Shown: positions 24,401-36,338, numbered from the stretch's first letter. The stretch is DNA of 64,000 bases from Chromobotia macracanthus (GCA_036877525.1 JAZGTH010000005.1:2630001-2694000); one strand, 5' to 3'. The notes: generated from the sequence alone by a model not told the origin. Numbers and translations are program-made.

Positions 24401-27400
24401 ATATTGTATATGGCTAAACTTATTTTAAGTTGTTGCTGTTACAGTGTTATTACACAATAAAGTACTGAATAATATTAACAACATGTATTTACTCTAGGGT
24501 TAGGATTAGGGTTTGGTTTAGGGTTAGTTGCTTGTTAACTATCAACTCTATTAACATTCTGTTATTGCTATAGTAAGTACATTTAACATGTGACAAAGCC
24601 ATTATAAAACAAAGTGTTACCCACTATAATAAAAATAATAAACAAATTTTATAACATATGTTTTTCGAACATTTCTTTATATGTTAATCATAAGATTAAC
24701 TTTTGCGTATATGCAGTGTACAATAGAGAACGTGAACCTACATCATGTCACGTTTCATCTCGTGTCCACCATCTCAGGAGGATTACCCCCTGCTGCTGAT
24801 ACTGAAATTGATAAGGATACTTGCTTCCCATTTCTTTTATTTTTGCCTTGAAATCTGTACATTTTTCATGGTATTGTTTGAAGGGAAGAGAAGATATTTT
24901 AAAGCATTTCATGATAATTTAATGTTTTCATTATAGTTTTGTAGAATTCTGTTCACAATGTAGTGAACAGTGAACAGTTTGTGAACAGTTTTGTAGTGGT
25001 TGCGTGCAAGTTAATTGTTAATTCTGTTAATTCACAAGCTCAGTGAAAGTTAGGTTAGGGTTAGTAATTAGTAACTCAGTTAATAATTAAACCAAACTCA
25101 ATACAAAACTTTTAAAAACACTCAACAGTGTCATAGTTTTATTGAGCGATAAGCAGTGGGTTTAATTAGTGATGACAAACAGATTTGCTGGAGTCTGATC
25201 TGGTGTCTTCTCATCACCTCCTCAACCTACTTCCCTTGCTGTTTTTACATGTAGAAAAGCGAAAACATACTAAATTGTCCAGCTTTGTCCTTGTCCTTGA
25301 ATGCTTCTGCGTTACTGCAGCATTACTCTAAGTTACTGCAACTATTCACATTGCAGCCAGAATGACCTACAGTGGTGACATTTCTCATAATTATGGCAGA
25401 AAATTTAAATACTGCTCTAAACTCACTAGTAGAAAGGCAGCACAATCCACCTAATATGCTGTCTAAACAAAACATTTACCCATTAAACATTTAAATTCAA
25501 CATGGTGTGACATCAAATTCACATTCTCTGTAGTAGACTGTCTATATATGTACAGTAATATACAGTTTAGTAAAGGTGCTGTGGTAGGGGTTTGCATGTA
25601 TGAAGTTCTGGGTTTAGTTCCAGGAACCCCCAGGCTGACTTTGTCTTTGAGCAATATCCATTATTGGAGCAGTAATGTACATATGTCTTTCTGGGGTTGT
25701 TTGCAATGAAAAATCTGAAATGGAACCTTTAAAGTTCCCAAATCTAATGATTTCAGTCTCCTTCAATAAACATTGAACTAAATAAAAGACAGACAACTAA
25801 ATGTGTCTGTAAGAAATGTTAGATTAACTTTAACTTTAAACGTCACATCTGTTTAACTTTAGAGCTAAGCAATGCATTCTACACTGCACAAGTTATATAA
25901 GGCTAGCATACATTTATTGATTCTTATGAGGGTTATAAAGCACACTGCGTGTAACACTGTGTTAAATATATTCACTTTATTACAGTTGGGACTGTTACAG
26001 TAAATTCCTGATATGTGTATATTTCATGCACACAAATACTCAAAAAATATTATGCTTTAAATATTAATAACTTTATTTGAGTACTTTAAAATGCATTGTG
26101 CATATTGCAATCATGCTCTATTCACAAATTACATTTCAATATACACTTATATTGCTGCTGCTAAATTTATAAAACATTTTGTCTGGCAAAATCCCAAAGC
26201 TTTTAATTCAAATAAAATTATAATGTACTTCTTGTTGGATATTAGGTTTGTATGATGATGTTTCACATTAAAAATGTTTGGAAGTGATTTATACTCGTAG
26301 TTGACAAAACCTTAGCACCTTCTGAGATGGTCTGCAGCCTAAGCAGAGACATAAAACTGTGGTGGTTTTAGTAGTATTTGCTCATTTGGATGAAAATATG
26401 TAAATGAGGAATGAGGCAAATATGAATATAATTGCAGATGATTATGTAATAATTGTGACAGGCTTTAGAGATGTTAAATTTATCTAAACGGTTACAGAAT
26501 ATTTCAGGTAGAGTCTTTAAAAAATATTAAAAATACAGTTCTGTTAGAAGGTTTAATAGGCGTCACAAGTTCTTGAAACGCTTCTACATTTTGCTTAACA
26601 CCGTTATAATGCAGCAATTTTTTGCAGTTTTTTCCCATACCAAATTACATAAAAAATGCTTTCATAATGTTGCAGTCTTGGCTCTCTACAATGCTTCTGA
26701 AGTTACCAGTGAAGCAGCACTACAAAATGTCTTTCTGTCTTCCACTGACTCCATGGTTACTGCCTCACACCATCCATTGTTGTTTACATGCTTTGCCAAG
26801 GTCTTCAGCAGCAATCAATTGAGAGAGACTATTCTGCCTCTCCAACTTTGCTCTTTGAATACATTGCTCCAGTATAGCAGCAGTTGCTGTGAGCATGAGG
26901 GAGGTAAATCAATGTGAGCTTAACAGTATTGGTATTTGTAGGTGTTTGTATATGTGGTTGAAAATGTGGTTCTAGCATTTATAAATGTATGTCTGTCCAT
27001 CTCCAGTCTCCAGCTTCACCCCTACACTCCTTTTAAGGAAAAAATAAAACATTCATCATAGTATGTAATTTAAACAAATGTCCTCAGCTTCAATACCAAG
27101 GGGTATTGAAACAATATTCCTTAGGGGCAGTCTGAAGCCAAAGATATTAAGATGAACAGTATCATATCCTTATCAAATCATCCCATGACCAATTTACCTG
27201 CTTTTCTGTCTGTTTTTATTTCTTTTGAGGCTTTTCAAGGTGTAAGGTGGAAATGTAAGGTCTGAAGGGGGGAAAAATAAATATGGGAACATCAAGTGTT
27301 TGTTAGGTATCACAAGTTTGAAAGTGTATCAGGGCCTTAAGAACATGAGGATATGTTGTCAATAAAGTAAACATGATCAAAATTATTGTGCATTGTACAG

Positions 27401-27516
27401 AGTACAAAAATAATAGTGTGCATTATTGTTTTGATTTATATTTTGATTGTTTTGATTTATATTGTTAGGAAATATTGAAAATCACAGGGTCATGAAAAAT
27501 GTTTTTTTTCCAACAG
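21432..27516 (+). other. gabrg2: gabrg2 intron 1
   Basis: A 6.1-kb GT-AG intron of AT-rich sequence. I see a decayed SINE near 23253-23395, a remnant near 24430-24625 of the repeat family with ACTTTATTTTA ends, and possibly a SINE fragment near 25570-25660. No conserved exon or open frame of note; the 114-codon frame at 26573-26917 shows no family resemblance and no splice support. Confidence 0.85.
23253..23395 (+). repeat. decayed tRNA-derived SINE (gabrg2 intron 1)
   Basis: CCTGTAGTCCAGTTG head, GGGTTTGATTTC box B and a TCACTTTAGATTAAAGTGTC tail. Confidence 0.7.
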
Positions 27517-27659
27517 TTCTGTCCAGCTGGAAAGTGACGATGATGAAGTGACAAACAAAACATGGGTTCTGACCCCCAAAGTGTATGAGAGTGACGTTAC
27601 ACACATTTTGAACAGCTTACTAGATGGCTATGATAACAAGTTGCGGCCAGATATAGGAG
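27517..27659 (+). CDS. gabrg2: gabrg2 exon 2: N-terminal extracellular segment
   Basis: Codons 36-83 plus one base. The exon encodes the mature N-terminus with an acidic stretch (SDDDE), an N-glycosylation sequon NKT at residues 49-51, the conserved WVLTPK motif and the end YDNKLRPDIG. Arg79 in LRPDIG corresponds to human mature gamma-2 Arg43, a residue known from familial epilepsy. The acceptor follows a T-rich tract (TTTTTTTTCCAACAG) and the donor is GGAG|GTATGT. The 143-base length and the phases agree with the vertebrate gamma-2 exon. Confidence 0.95.
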
Positions 27660-29328
27660 GTATGTTTCTGTACTTCTACTAAATTCTTCTACTACTGAGT
27701 GGCTACTAAACTTCTGCTTTCATGTAATGTTTAATCTTCAAGAATTCTGAGCCTCTTTAAACCTTAATGTAAAATTCCTCAGACTTCCTCAAACATCCTT
27801 CCTTACCATTAGTTACTATGAATTAAGTGTTTGCTAATATGTCTGTATTGTCTATATCTATACTGTATTGCCCATGCATCCTATTGATGGACATTTCATC
27901 TTATTCACCTGATATACTAAAATAGTATAGTACAGAACTGCATTGAATTTGGTGTCTTACAGTAATGAAACAACACTGACCATCTCACCTCTTGTTGTTG
28001 TATATATCTTTTGCAATATAAGATATAATGTGTATATACATATACATTATACCTTTGTATGCCGCTACTTTAATAGGGATAAGTGGGATAGAATATGTAT
28101 GAATAGATGATGGATTGATAGATAGGTAAATGGATAATCTTTGTTTTAGCTATTTGGAAGACATGGAAGCTGTTAAAATAATACTGACAAAATTACTTTG
28201 AGCACCTACAAATTAGGTACATTTTAAGAATTAAAAGCTTATGATACATAAATAAGATTTTTAGGGCTACATGCTCTGGCCATTTAATGTATAATATTAC
28301 AAGTAAATGTTTATTGTTTTGATGTAGTGCTGGTTTAAGATTGCATCCTTTCATTTTGATGAGCAATACCTCTTTTACATGTTCGTTTGACTTTTAATAT
28401 TTATTTTTTTTAATTGGTTATTTGTCTGTAATTTATTATATATGGAGGCACTTGTGGTATGTCCGTGTGGTATGTATCTTATCTAGGACACCCTGAGCTC
28501 ACAAATTATAAGAAAATTATAATACTTTTAGACAGTGCATGTAGAAATAAAGGAACAAAAATTATATTGTTTGACACTGCAAAATTAGGAAAGCAAAGCA
28601 CTCATGTTGTTGCATGTTGCAACAGGAAGTGTGGGCCAGTCAGTGTTTATGCAAATGGTATTTTACTGCAATCACAAGTGGAGCAAATGCAAGATTATCT
28701 CTGTAAGAAATATCCCACCACGTTTTGCATGCATTACTGATTATGTTGACATTAATGTGAAAACTTCCTGTCAAAAACTACCTGAAAACTAGTTTTATCT
28801 ATGTGCAGCCAACAGCACTGGTTATATCTTAAGATTAATTAGCATGCATTTTTTTTGAAAGGCTTTTGTGAAAATGAGATGTAATATATGCCAGCTTACA
28901 TGTTTGACAGTCTATAAATGAGAACTGTGCAGTCACACTAAGTGACTGTGACGAGTGTTGGACTCTGTCTGAGTCAAGCTGCCATAATCCTGCTGATATC
29001 ATTCTCCATCACAACCCATTTTTAGAGAGAAAGCCATGCATGTGCAGGGAGAAGGTAGACGTCAAATTAATTTATGGGATTTTGGGGATATATAGTTCTA
29101 TGTGCTAATCTGCCATGACTTGTCATCAGATGGAACAAAACACATTTTTAAAAACAATTGTTAATACAAGAACATATCCTGTGTAAGACCTAGCATATAT
29201 TAATATGTGTGATTAAATAATTATTTGATAAGATTAAGTTTTAATTACTTGACAGTTAAATTATACTTATATTTCATATTTGAAACATACAAATAATAAT
29301 GCTGCATTTTTTTTACTGCTCTTCACAG
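27660..29328 (+). other. gabrg2: gabrg2 intron 2
   Basis: A 1.67-kb intron with GTATGT donor and CTTCACAG acceptor. AT-rich, no recognisable element or exon. Intron 3 (29397-29994) and intron 4 (30217-30601) are also short and unremarkable. Confidence 0.85.
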
Positions 29329-29396
29329 TCAAACCGACTGTTATTCACACAGACATGTTCGTCAACAGCATTGGACCAGTTAATGCCATCAACATG
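29329..29396 (+). CDS. gabrg2: gabrg2 exon 3
   Basis: Codons 84-106, with the first codon split across the splice. It encodes a segment with VKPTVIHTDMFVNS followed by IGPVNAINM, the first beta strand of the ligand-binding domain. The 68-base length is the one conserved in GABA-A subunit genes. The acceptor is CTTCACAG and the donor ATG|GTAAGT, close to consensus. HTDMFVNS favours gamma-2 over gamma-1 and gamma-3. Confidence 0.96.
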
Positions 29397-29994
29397 GTAA
29401 GTAATGTTCCTTTAATGTCACATTTAGTTCTTTCTTGCTTTCTTGCTTTGGTTGTTTTCTTTGCTGAACTGGATTTATAAACAGGATTTAAATAATCTGC
29501 ACAAAGGTGTTTAATTCTGTTTTAGTGACAGAACAGAGAAGTTAAGCCAGCCTGAAATAAATACACCTGGATCCAAATAGCGAGATAGGAGAATTGAACT
29601 GACCAAGGATTTGACTATCCCTTTGAAATTGCTAAACTTCAAAAATTTTAATTTTTAGCAAGATGGTTTATTGATGATACTTATTTAATTGCAATAACTT
29701 TAAATTAATCAGTGTGTACACTGTATTAATAAAATAGCCTGTCACCTCGAGCAAAAAGCAAAAAAACGAACAAGTGTATAAAAAGCTGCCTTTCTTAAAC
29801 AAGGAGACCTATTAGCCTACTCGTTATTGTTAAGTATTTTATCCTCAGGTCCCTATCTGCTATATTAATAGAAATAGTTGGCTGTGCACTCTTAAAAACG
29901 TTGATTTTGCTTTGAAGATGTTGATTTTGAAAACTGGATAGCATCATATTTATCCATTCCTGAAGGTTTAAAATATTTCTTACTTACGTTTAAG

Positions 29995-30216
29995 GAGTAC
30001 ACCATTGACATCTTCTTCGCCCAGACCTGGTACGACAGGAGGTTGAAGTTCAACAGCACCATGAAGGTTTTACGTCTTAATAGCAACATGGTTGGCAAAA
30101 TTTGGATCCCTGACACATTTTTTCCGCAACTCAAAGAAGGCAGATGCCCATTGGATCACCACGCCCAATCGGATGCTTCGGATATGGAACGATGGCCGTA
30201 TACTGTATACTTTGAG
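29995..30216 (+). CDS. gabrg2: gabrg2 exon 4: ligand-binding domain core, with +1 frameshift
   Basis: This exon encodes the core of the extracellular domain, from EYTIDIFFAQTW through NSNMVGKIWIPDT to ITTPNRMLRIWNDG. Phe113 and Met166 occupy the positions of mature gamma-2 Phe77 and Met130, both of which help form the benzodiazepine site. An NST sequon lies at residues 126-128. The exon is 222 bases where 221 is expected. The T run at 30118-30123 has six T where the conserved codons allow five. Left as is, the frame departs from the family after the conserved DTFF and passes the splice junction out of phase; with one T discounted, every later codon matches gamma-2. Elsewhere the sequence looks constrained, so a homopolymer assembly error is more likely than a true null allele. 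The acceptor (TTTAAG) has a weak pyrimidine tract; the donor is GAG|GTAACT. Confidence 0.93.
30118..30123 (+). other. gabrg2: T6 homopolymer: probable one-base insertion in gabrg2 exon 4
   Basis: Six consecutive T span the two Phe codons of the conserved motif DTFFRN; five T would keep the frame. All downstream residues up to the exon end are recovered in the +1 frame. This single site is the only coding disruption seen in the eight exons. Confidence 0.9.
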
Positions 30217-30601
30217 GTAACTCAGCAATATGTAGTCTTCGGTTGTAAAGTAAAAACTCTTCAAGCTGTTGATGAGACTTTAGAGTGAGAGATCAAACTA
30301 TTATTGTTTACATATTCATGATGACTTACTTGATTCATTATGTAACTCAGGTTTATTATTGTTTTTATTATTTATTATTTGCTAAATCTAAGTGTAACTA
30401 CCGCATAAAAGCTGGGAAACATCTGTCCAATTACCCTTATTATGAAAGCCTGCCATTGAAAGCATTTGATGTTAACCCTAAATGACAGGTTTTGTCATCC
30501 ATTGCATTATTGTGCTATTTATATCAGTGCATGTTACCTGTGTAGATTATAAAGGTGACATGTGCTAGCAAAATGCATTCTGTCCACATTTCTGACTGCA
30601 G

Positions 30602-30684
30602 GCTGACCATTGATGCAGAGTGCCAACTTAAACTGAATAACTTTCCAATGGATGAACATTCCTGTCCCCTGGAGTTTTCAAGCT
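30602..30684 (+). CDS. gabrg2: gabrg2 exon 5: Cys-loop
   Basis: Codons 180-207 (first split) plus one base. It carries the signature Cys-loop: Cys187 and Cys201 separated by 13 residues with the FPMDEHSCPLEFSS core, which couples agonist binding to channel gating. The acceptor is CTGACTGCAG and the donor AGCT|GTAAGT. The length of 83 bases is typical. Compared with mammals the loop has LKLNNF in place of LQLHNF, a conservative difference. Confidence 0.97.
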
Positions 30685-32260
30685 GTAAGTTTAGCCATTA
30701 TGTAATCTATAAATTCAAATTTGCCTGTATCTGCTGAATAGGTTTCTGTCTAATTTCCTGCAGACTTACTTCCACTCTCAGCTTTGTTTAAAATCATATA
30801 AAGACATGCTATGCTAATAAATACATTTAATTTCTGCTTTTGCTTTGAAATAAAAAAGAATAGAAAATGACAGAAGACAGTTTGGTTTAACTTTGAGAGA
30901 CATGTCTGTGCACGCTCATAAAAGCAAGTTGTGCTGCGAAGAAGGCTCTAGTGTCGTTTATTTTTCTCTTTTGACTTTAAAAAGGGTTAGAGGGGAAAGG
31001 CTTTATTATGCTAACAATGAAGAAGTAAATGCAACATGGGACAGTCTCCTGGAAAAGTGTCCACAGTAGTTTTAGAGGGAATCAACACAGGGTAGTCTTC
31101 TTTTTTAACTATAGGACTTTTGTAGGTATAGAAAAAAATGTGTTTTTTTTAAACTATTTGCTGCACTGGATATACATGCATCTCTGGAGAACTCTGTCAT
31201 TCTGATTACATTTTTATTTATTTATTTGTTTGAACCATGATTACTGTACACAGATGTCTCAGAAATTGCTTGTTGCACCTTTAAAGGGATAGTTCACCCT
31301 AAAATGTCATTCCACACCCGTGAGACCTTTGTTCATCTTCAGAACACAAATTAAGGTATTTTTGATGAAATCTGAAAGCTTTCTGATTCCTTCATTGAAA
31401 GCCACTTTCAAAGCCCAGAAAGGGGATAAAGAAATTTGTTAAATTAGTCTTATAGATGTAGCTATGGTGGTTCAACCTTCATTTTAAGCAACACCAATAA
31501 TACTTTTTTGTGCATAAAAAAACAAAAATAACAACTTTATTTAACAATTCTCTTCCGTGTTAGTCTCCGACACGCATTTAGTAGAGCACCAGGACACTAC
31601 GTGTGGTGCTGTAGGAGGAGTCGGCATTCTGACATAGAACCCAGAAGGCAGAATATTACAAGTAATCCTCTATGTCGACATCTACAGACATATTTATGAA
31701 GATTGTTTATTGTACAGCATGCATCTTCTTCTGTTTGTAAACAATGTAGTGATTCTGGGTTCTACGCCCAATCATAGCCTCCTACTTCAGAACATGGCAT
31801 CCTCCATCAGAATGTTCAACCATTGAGCCACATTATGATGCAGGTGAAAACCCACAATGCATTAAAGCAAAGTTGCTATGTTTCTCAAAACAGAAATCCT
31901 GGGCTGTGTCTGAAAGAGCCCCTTATACCCTTAAATAGTGGACTATTAAAGGGGACAGCCATTTTGTAGTGGCATCCAAATATATAGTGGACATCATTCA
32001 ATCTCATAATGCACCACAATAATTAGTGTACAACCAATGTTCACTCAATGGCTACATCAGCAAGAGTTGGCACCTGCAGTTCTTCCGGCAGGTTTGCTTA
32101 TTTGTTTTCATTCACTCCTTTAAGTGGACTATTAGTGAACAAATGCAGGGAATAAAGAATGAGGACATGGGGGCTATTTCGGACACAGCCGTAGTGTTTG
32201 AAATCATTTATTCATCTTATTTATTCATCTTTAGCCAACGTCAGCTTTTTGTTCATGCAG
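30685..32260 (+). other. gabrg2: gabrg2 intron 5
   Basis: A 1.58-kb intron, GTAAGT donor and CATGCAG acceptor. It contains a copy of the dispersed repeat beginning GGGATAGTTCACCC at about 31283. Confidence 0.85.
31283..31660 (+). repeat. dispersed cyprinid-type repeat (GGGATAGTTCACCC)
   Basis: Begins AAAGGGATAGTTCACCCTAAA and continues CGTGAGACCTTTGTTCATCTTCAGAACACA-like text in short blocks, a repeat end very common in cyprinid genomes. The class (non-autonomous DNA transposon) is inference. Confidence 0.65.
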
Positions 32261-32398
32261 ATGGCTATCCCAAGGAGGAGATTGTTTACAAGTGGAAGCG
32301 CAGCTCTGTGGAGGTTGGGGATATCCGCTCCTGGCGTCTCTACCAGTTTTCCTTTGTCGGCCTGAGAAACACCTCAGAGGTCGTCAGGACTGTGTCAG
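32261..32398 (+). CDS. gabrg2: gabrg2 exon 6: end of extracellular domain
   Basis: Codons 208-253 plus one base. It encodes a segment containing GYPKEEIVYKWKRSSVEVGD, then RSWRLYQFSFVGLRNTSEVV, including the WRLYQF motif and a glycosylation sequon NTS at 244-246. The acceptor is TTCATGCAG and the donor TCAG|GTATAG. Exon length 138 matches the family. The intron that follows is about 22 kb long and starts with a SINE about 30 bases after the donor. Confidence 0.97.
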
Positions 32399-32427
32399 GT
32401 ATAGTTGCAGCTATTCTTTGAATTTAA

Positions 32428-32700
32428 ATGGGGCAGTTGTGGCCTACTGATGAGTCGGGCTTGTAATTAGAAGGTTACTGGTTCTATTCCAGCTCTGGCA
32501 GGTAGCAACTGAAGTGCCCTTGAGCAAGGCACTTAACCCCCAATTGCTCCCCAGGTGCAGTAGTGTGCTGCCCACTGCTTCAGGTGTGTGTGTGTGTTCA
32601 CGGCTTGCAGTGTGTGTTCACTTCTCACCAGTGATGAGTTAAATGCAGAGGTCACATTTCGGGTATGGGTTATCATATCTGACAAATACGTAACTTTCAC
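32428..32700 (+). repeat. SINE of a second family, next to gabrg2 exon 6
   Basis: Reads GGCAGTTGTGGCCTACTGAT ... GGTTACTGGTTCTATTCC ... GCAAGGCACTTAACCCC ... GGGTATGGGTTATC. The layout is that of a common fish SINE with a tRNA-like head and a GTGTGTGTTCAC middle. It starts 30 bases after the exon 6 donor. Confidence 0.75.
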
Positions 32701-32724
32701 TAAAACATATTTCCCCTGTCAGTC

Positions 32725-33645
32725 ACTCAACATTGTGTCAATGACGACACTAGGGGTTTGCTCTTGGGAGCCCCATTAACCTCCGATCTTCTTCGACCAA
32801 GCTCAGTGCGAGGGCATGCCCATGTTGCAGTCGTTAATTTTCTGCTTCTTTCAAAGGTGAGAATCAATCAATCAAAGGCGAGACTCTGGTTGCTTGGTTT
32901 CTGGGCTCAGGGCACAACTCAAAGCCTTGCTTCACCCCAGTGTCTTTCTTCCTGAAGGTGCATGAAGTGAAGGAGCATGCCGTTCATGGCATGTACGTGC
33001 TTTGCGGGCTTGTCCGCCCTGACTACCTTTGACCAATGGGAGATATGTTGAGATTCTTTAGGTGGAGCGTGATTGCAGTGCACTTGTGCCCTAAAATTCC
33101 CCTATGGCAATCTTACAGGTTTATCAGGCCAAAGCCCTGTGCATGCAGGAACTGTGCATCACGACCAAACTTAGCCCATTGGATTGTAAAGGCCATGTCT
33201 TTGGCCTGCCAATTAAATATCCTGCCATGCCCACTTGGAATCAGTGTGCACTCTATGAGGGGAGTTAGGCCCTTATGGGCATCAAAAAAGAGCAGCTCAC
33301 TGGCAGACATCGGCGGGCTGGTCTACACCCAAACCTTCACAAGGTTTAACAACATCTCTACGGACCCAGTTGCAACATGTGCTCTGCAGGATGATTAATT
33401 GTAACTGGGCAGCTTGCCCGCTTACACTCTGCTTAGCTCAAAGTGCAGTTCAGCTCCTGTGACTCTCTGTACAGGGAGCCCTAGTGTCATTGAGTACAAA
33501 TTCCACTCTGCAATTTTCATTGGACTTTTTTATAAAGATCACAGATGATTGGGGCACCAAAGAGTGAATCCCTAGTGTTGACATTTACACATTGTCACAT
33601 TCCCTCTATCAAGCAACAACGGTTACCTACATAACAGAGACGTTT
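32725..33645 (+). mobile_element. DIRS-like retrotransposon relic: terminal repeat and recombinase C-terminus
   Basis: The left edge (GTGTCAATGACGACACTAGGGG) and right edge (GGTTACCTACATAACAGAGACG) match the terminal sequences around 43.6-43.9 kb. Between them 33036-33398 encodes RLAHWIVKAMSLACQ-like and SMRGVRPLWASKKSSSLADI ... TFTRFNN, which is the C-terminal pattern of DIRS-type tyrosine recombinases. Most of the coding region is missing. Confidence 0.65.
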
Positions 33646-35851
33646 TCCATATAAATTATTAAAAATGGAAAATCTATCATTGTTGCATCTGTCAAACTGT
33701 TTATGGTAACACAACATATAAAATGGCTTTAATAAAAAAAGGGGAGAAGAACCTATGAGGTACAGTTGTTTTAGTTTTTTGTATACTACTATTTTGATAT
33801 TCTTTTCTTCATATTCTTTTCCACAGAAAATATGTTTTTTTATGACTTTTTTTTCTGGATGTGACTATTTCAAAAAGAGGTTTAAACAGATATGAAGTAT
33901 ATATATGCCATTCAAACTTAAGACCATTTAAAATATGATACAGTTTCGTTGTTACAGGAAACAAGGGAAAACATTATCATAGCCAATATTTAAAAAAAAA
34001 CCTGCAGTTTATTTCAAGAAAAAAATAAAAAAGGTATATTGGTTCTTACATATTCTGATAAGAATAATAAAAGATTAATAAATTACTAATATTTTAATAA
34101 ATTATTAGTACTTTATCAAAATTATGTATACGCTATTAGTGTACTATGTTTAATTCAATTTTATTCATATAGCCCTTTTTAAAATTTACCACAGAATACA
34201 GGGTATTTTTACAAATATGTGTGAGATTTATTAATATATATGTATATTATTACATTAATATGTAATATTATATATATAGTATAGTAGTATATTAACCTCT
34301 AGTGTCGTCATCGACAAAATGTCTCATTCAGGAAGCAAGGGTTACATATGTAACTATACGTAACTTTCAGTGCTTGGGCTCTAAATACTGGAGAAGATCA
34401 ATAATTTCAGGAAGCAACTTAGTAGGTGTAGCATCAAGTATACATATGGTTGATTTAGATGATTGAATTACTTTTGAGTGTTCATCCTTACCAATTGTAC
34501 AGAATGACTGGAGTCATTCCTTGGGCAAACTATGATGCACTGTCTGGTCTGATTGCTTGTTTAAGATTTTTTCTTTATATTATGACAGTTTCTATTTTGT
34601 TAAAGAAATTCTTAAAATCATCACTGCTATGATATTGACAACTGTCAAAAGCAGTTGACGCTTTATATTTAGTTAATTTAGCCACTGTAACAAATAAATA
34701 TCAAGAGTTGTGTTTATTTTCTTCTAAAAGATTTGAAAACTAGGCAGATATGGAGTTTTTAAGGCATTTCTGTAATTTGAAACACTCCTTCCATGCTGTA
34801 CAGAATACCCCAGAATAGTTTTGCTTGCTTCCAGTTAAGCTCCATTTTCCAGGCTACTCTATTTAGGGTGTGATTATAATCATTATACCATGGCAAAGAA
34901 CTGTTGTCCTTTGTCTTCTTTAAGCTTGGAGTAGCAAGTGTGTCTAAAGTGTTAGAAAAAAGGGTGTAAACATTTTCTGTTGCATTGACATGGTTTTCAA
35001 ACTTAATTTCATTTGGTCAATCACACTTATATATTTAAGTTTGTTCAATATTATTTTCATTGGCCACACTTGATTTTATTGCATTCCAACTTAACATATT
35101 TATTTTTCCAAAATCATTTTTCTTATAAATTCAAACGTTGCTTAAGTACTATTGTTTCATTGGTTGAGAATTGTGTATTTTTTCCTGAAACTGCAAAAAT
35201 TGCAAAATGGAAAAGATATTACAAACACACTCAAATTGCTTTAGAAATATTAATAAACATTCATTCAGTGTTTACACTGACATTATTTTCCTCACTTCAA
35301 AACTGTACCTTTAGAAACTGACCAAAAAATTTAGTTAGTTCTCAATGTTATTTCATTTAACATACCATTGTTACCAACTATTTTAGAATATCATAAGAAG
35401 TTCTTTAGATCCTTTTTAATGCCTGTAGGTATCCTAACTACAAATACACAAATTTAGACTTTTTGTTCCTGAAAACAGAAATCAAAACAGAATATGCCAA
35501 CATTCAACAAGGTACGAGGGATGAGGTCTTTGAGATTTTTCCTGAAGACAGATTAGGGCCTTCAGGACACATTCTCTTTCCAGGTTTATGTTTTCAGCCT
35601 GTAATATAGTATTAAAATATATATTAATATCAACTAATCACAAATACATTTAAAAAATAAATAAAAAATATAATAGTTCTGTGAAAAAGCAACAACATTT
35701 CCAGACTGCACAACCCTTTATTAATTCATATCTGTTAACCAATATAGCCATTTTTATAGAAATTACTTACCATGTATTGTAACATGTCCTTATTCTTAAA
35801 AAAAAGACAAGAAAAAGCTTTAGGTCCCAAAGAAAAAAGTGGATGTATTAG

Positions 35852-36338
35852 TGTTATAAATCCTGCTTCCAACTTCGTGGATTCCCTCAATGACCACCGG
35901 AGGGCTCCATCATCTGAGTATTAAACTACATTGCCCATAATCCCACATAATCTACACCTGTTCATTATCTCCCATTAGCTGACTATTTAGGCAGTATATT
36001 AAATGTTAAATGTCTCTTTGCGAAGTCTTGTTTAGCCATGGTGAACAATTCTGAGTGGGTTTTGGATTACTGCTCTGTGTTTGACCTTGTTTTGGATTAC
36101 TGTTTTGATTCTTGCTGCCTGCCCTGACTTTTGCCAGTTTGGATTACTATTTGAACTTTAGCTGCCTGCCCTGATCTATTGGCCTGTTATTGATTGGCCT
36201 GTTATTGATTACTATTACTGTCTTGCTTACGCCACCCCTGTTTGCCGGTTACTGATCTCTGCCTGTTTGTGTTGAACTGTCTACTGTCAATAAACTGTAT
36301 ATGGATCCTCATTTGCTGCCTCCGGAGTCTATGTTACA
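35852..36338 (+). mobile_element. solo LTR with target-site duplication ATTAG
   Basis: A 487-base unit begins TGTTATAAA and ends ATGTTACA, flanked on both sides by ATTAG (35847-35851 and 36339-36343), a perfect 5-bp duplication as made by Ty3/Gypsy integrase. AATAAA is at 36289-36294. No internal element sequence is present, so recombination between the two LTRs has removed it. It shares stretches with the solo LTR at 50969 (for example the end ATGGATCCT ... GTTACA) in the opposite orientation. Confidence 0.9.

Noticed and set aside
24498..24530. TTAGGG-like repeats that could be an interstitial telomere
   Set aside because: Only a few imperfect units, inside sequence resembling a common DNA-transposon family that carries GGTTAGGGTTAGG internally.
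26573..26917. 114-codon open frame in gabrg2 intron 1
   Set aside because: No family resemblance, no splice context, composition like surrounding intron; likely chance.
30043..30288. Separate 81-codon gene running through gabrg2 exon 4 into intron 4
   Set aside because: It is exon 4 read through the extra T; the part after 30123 is a frameshift product.
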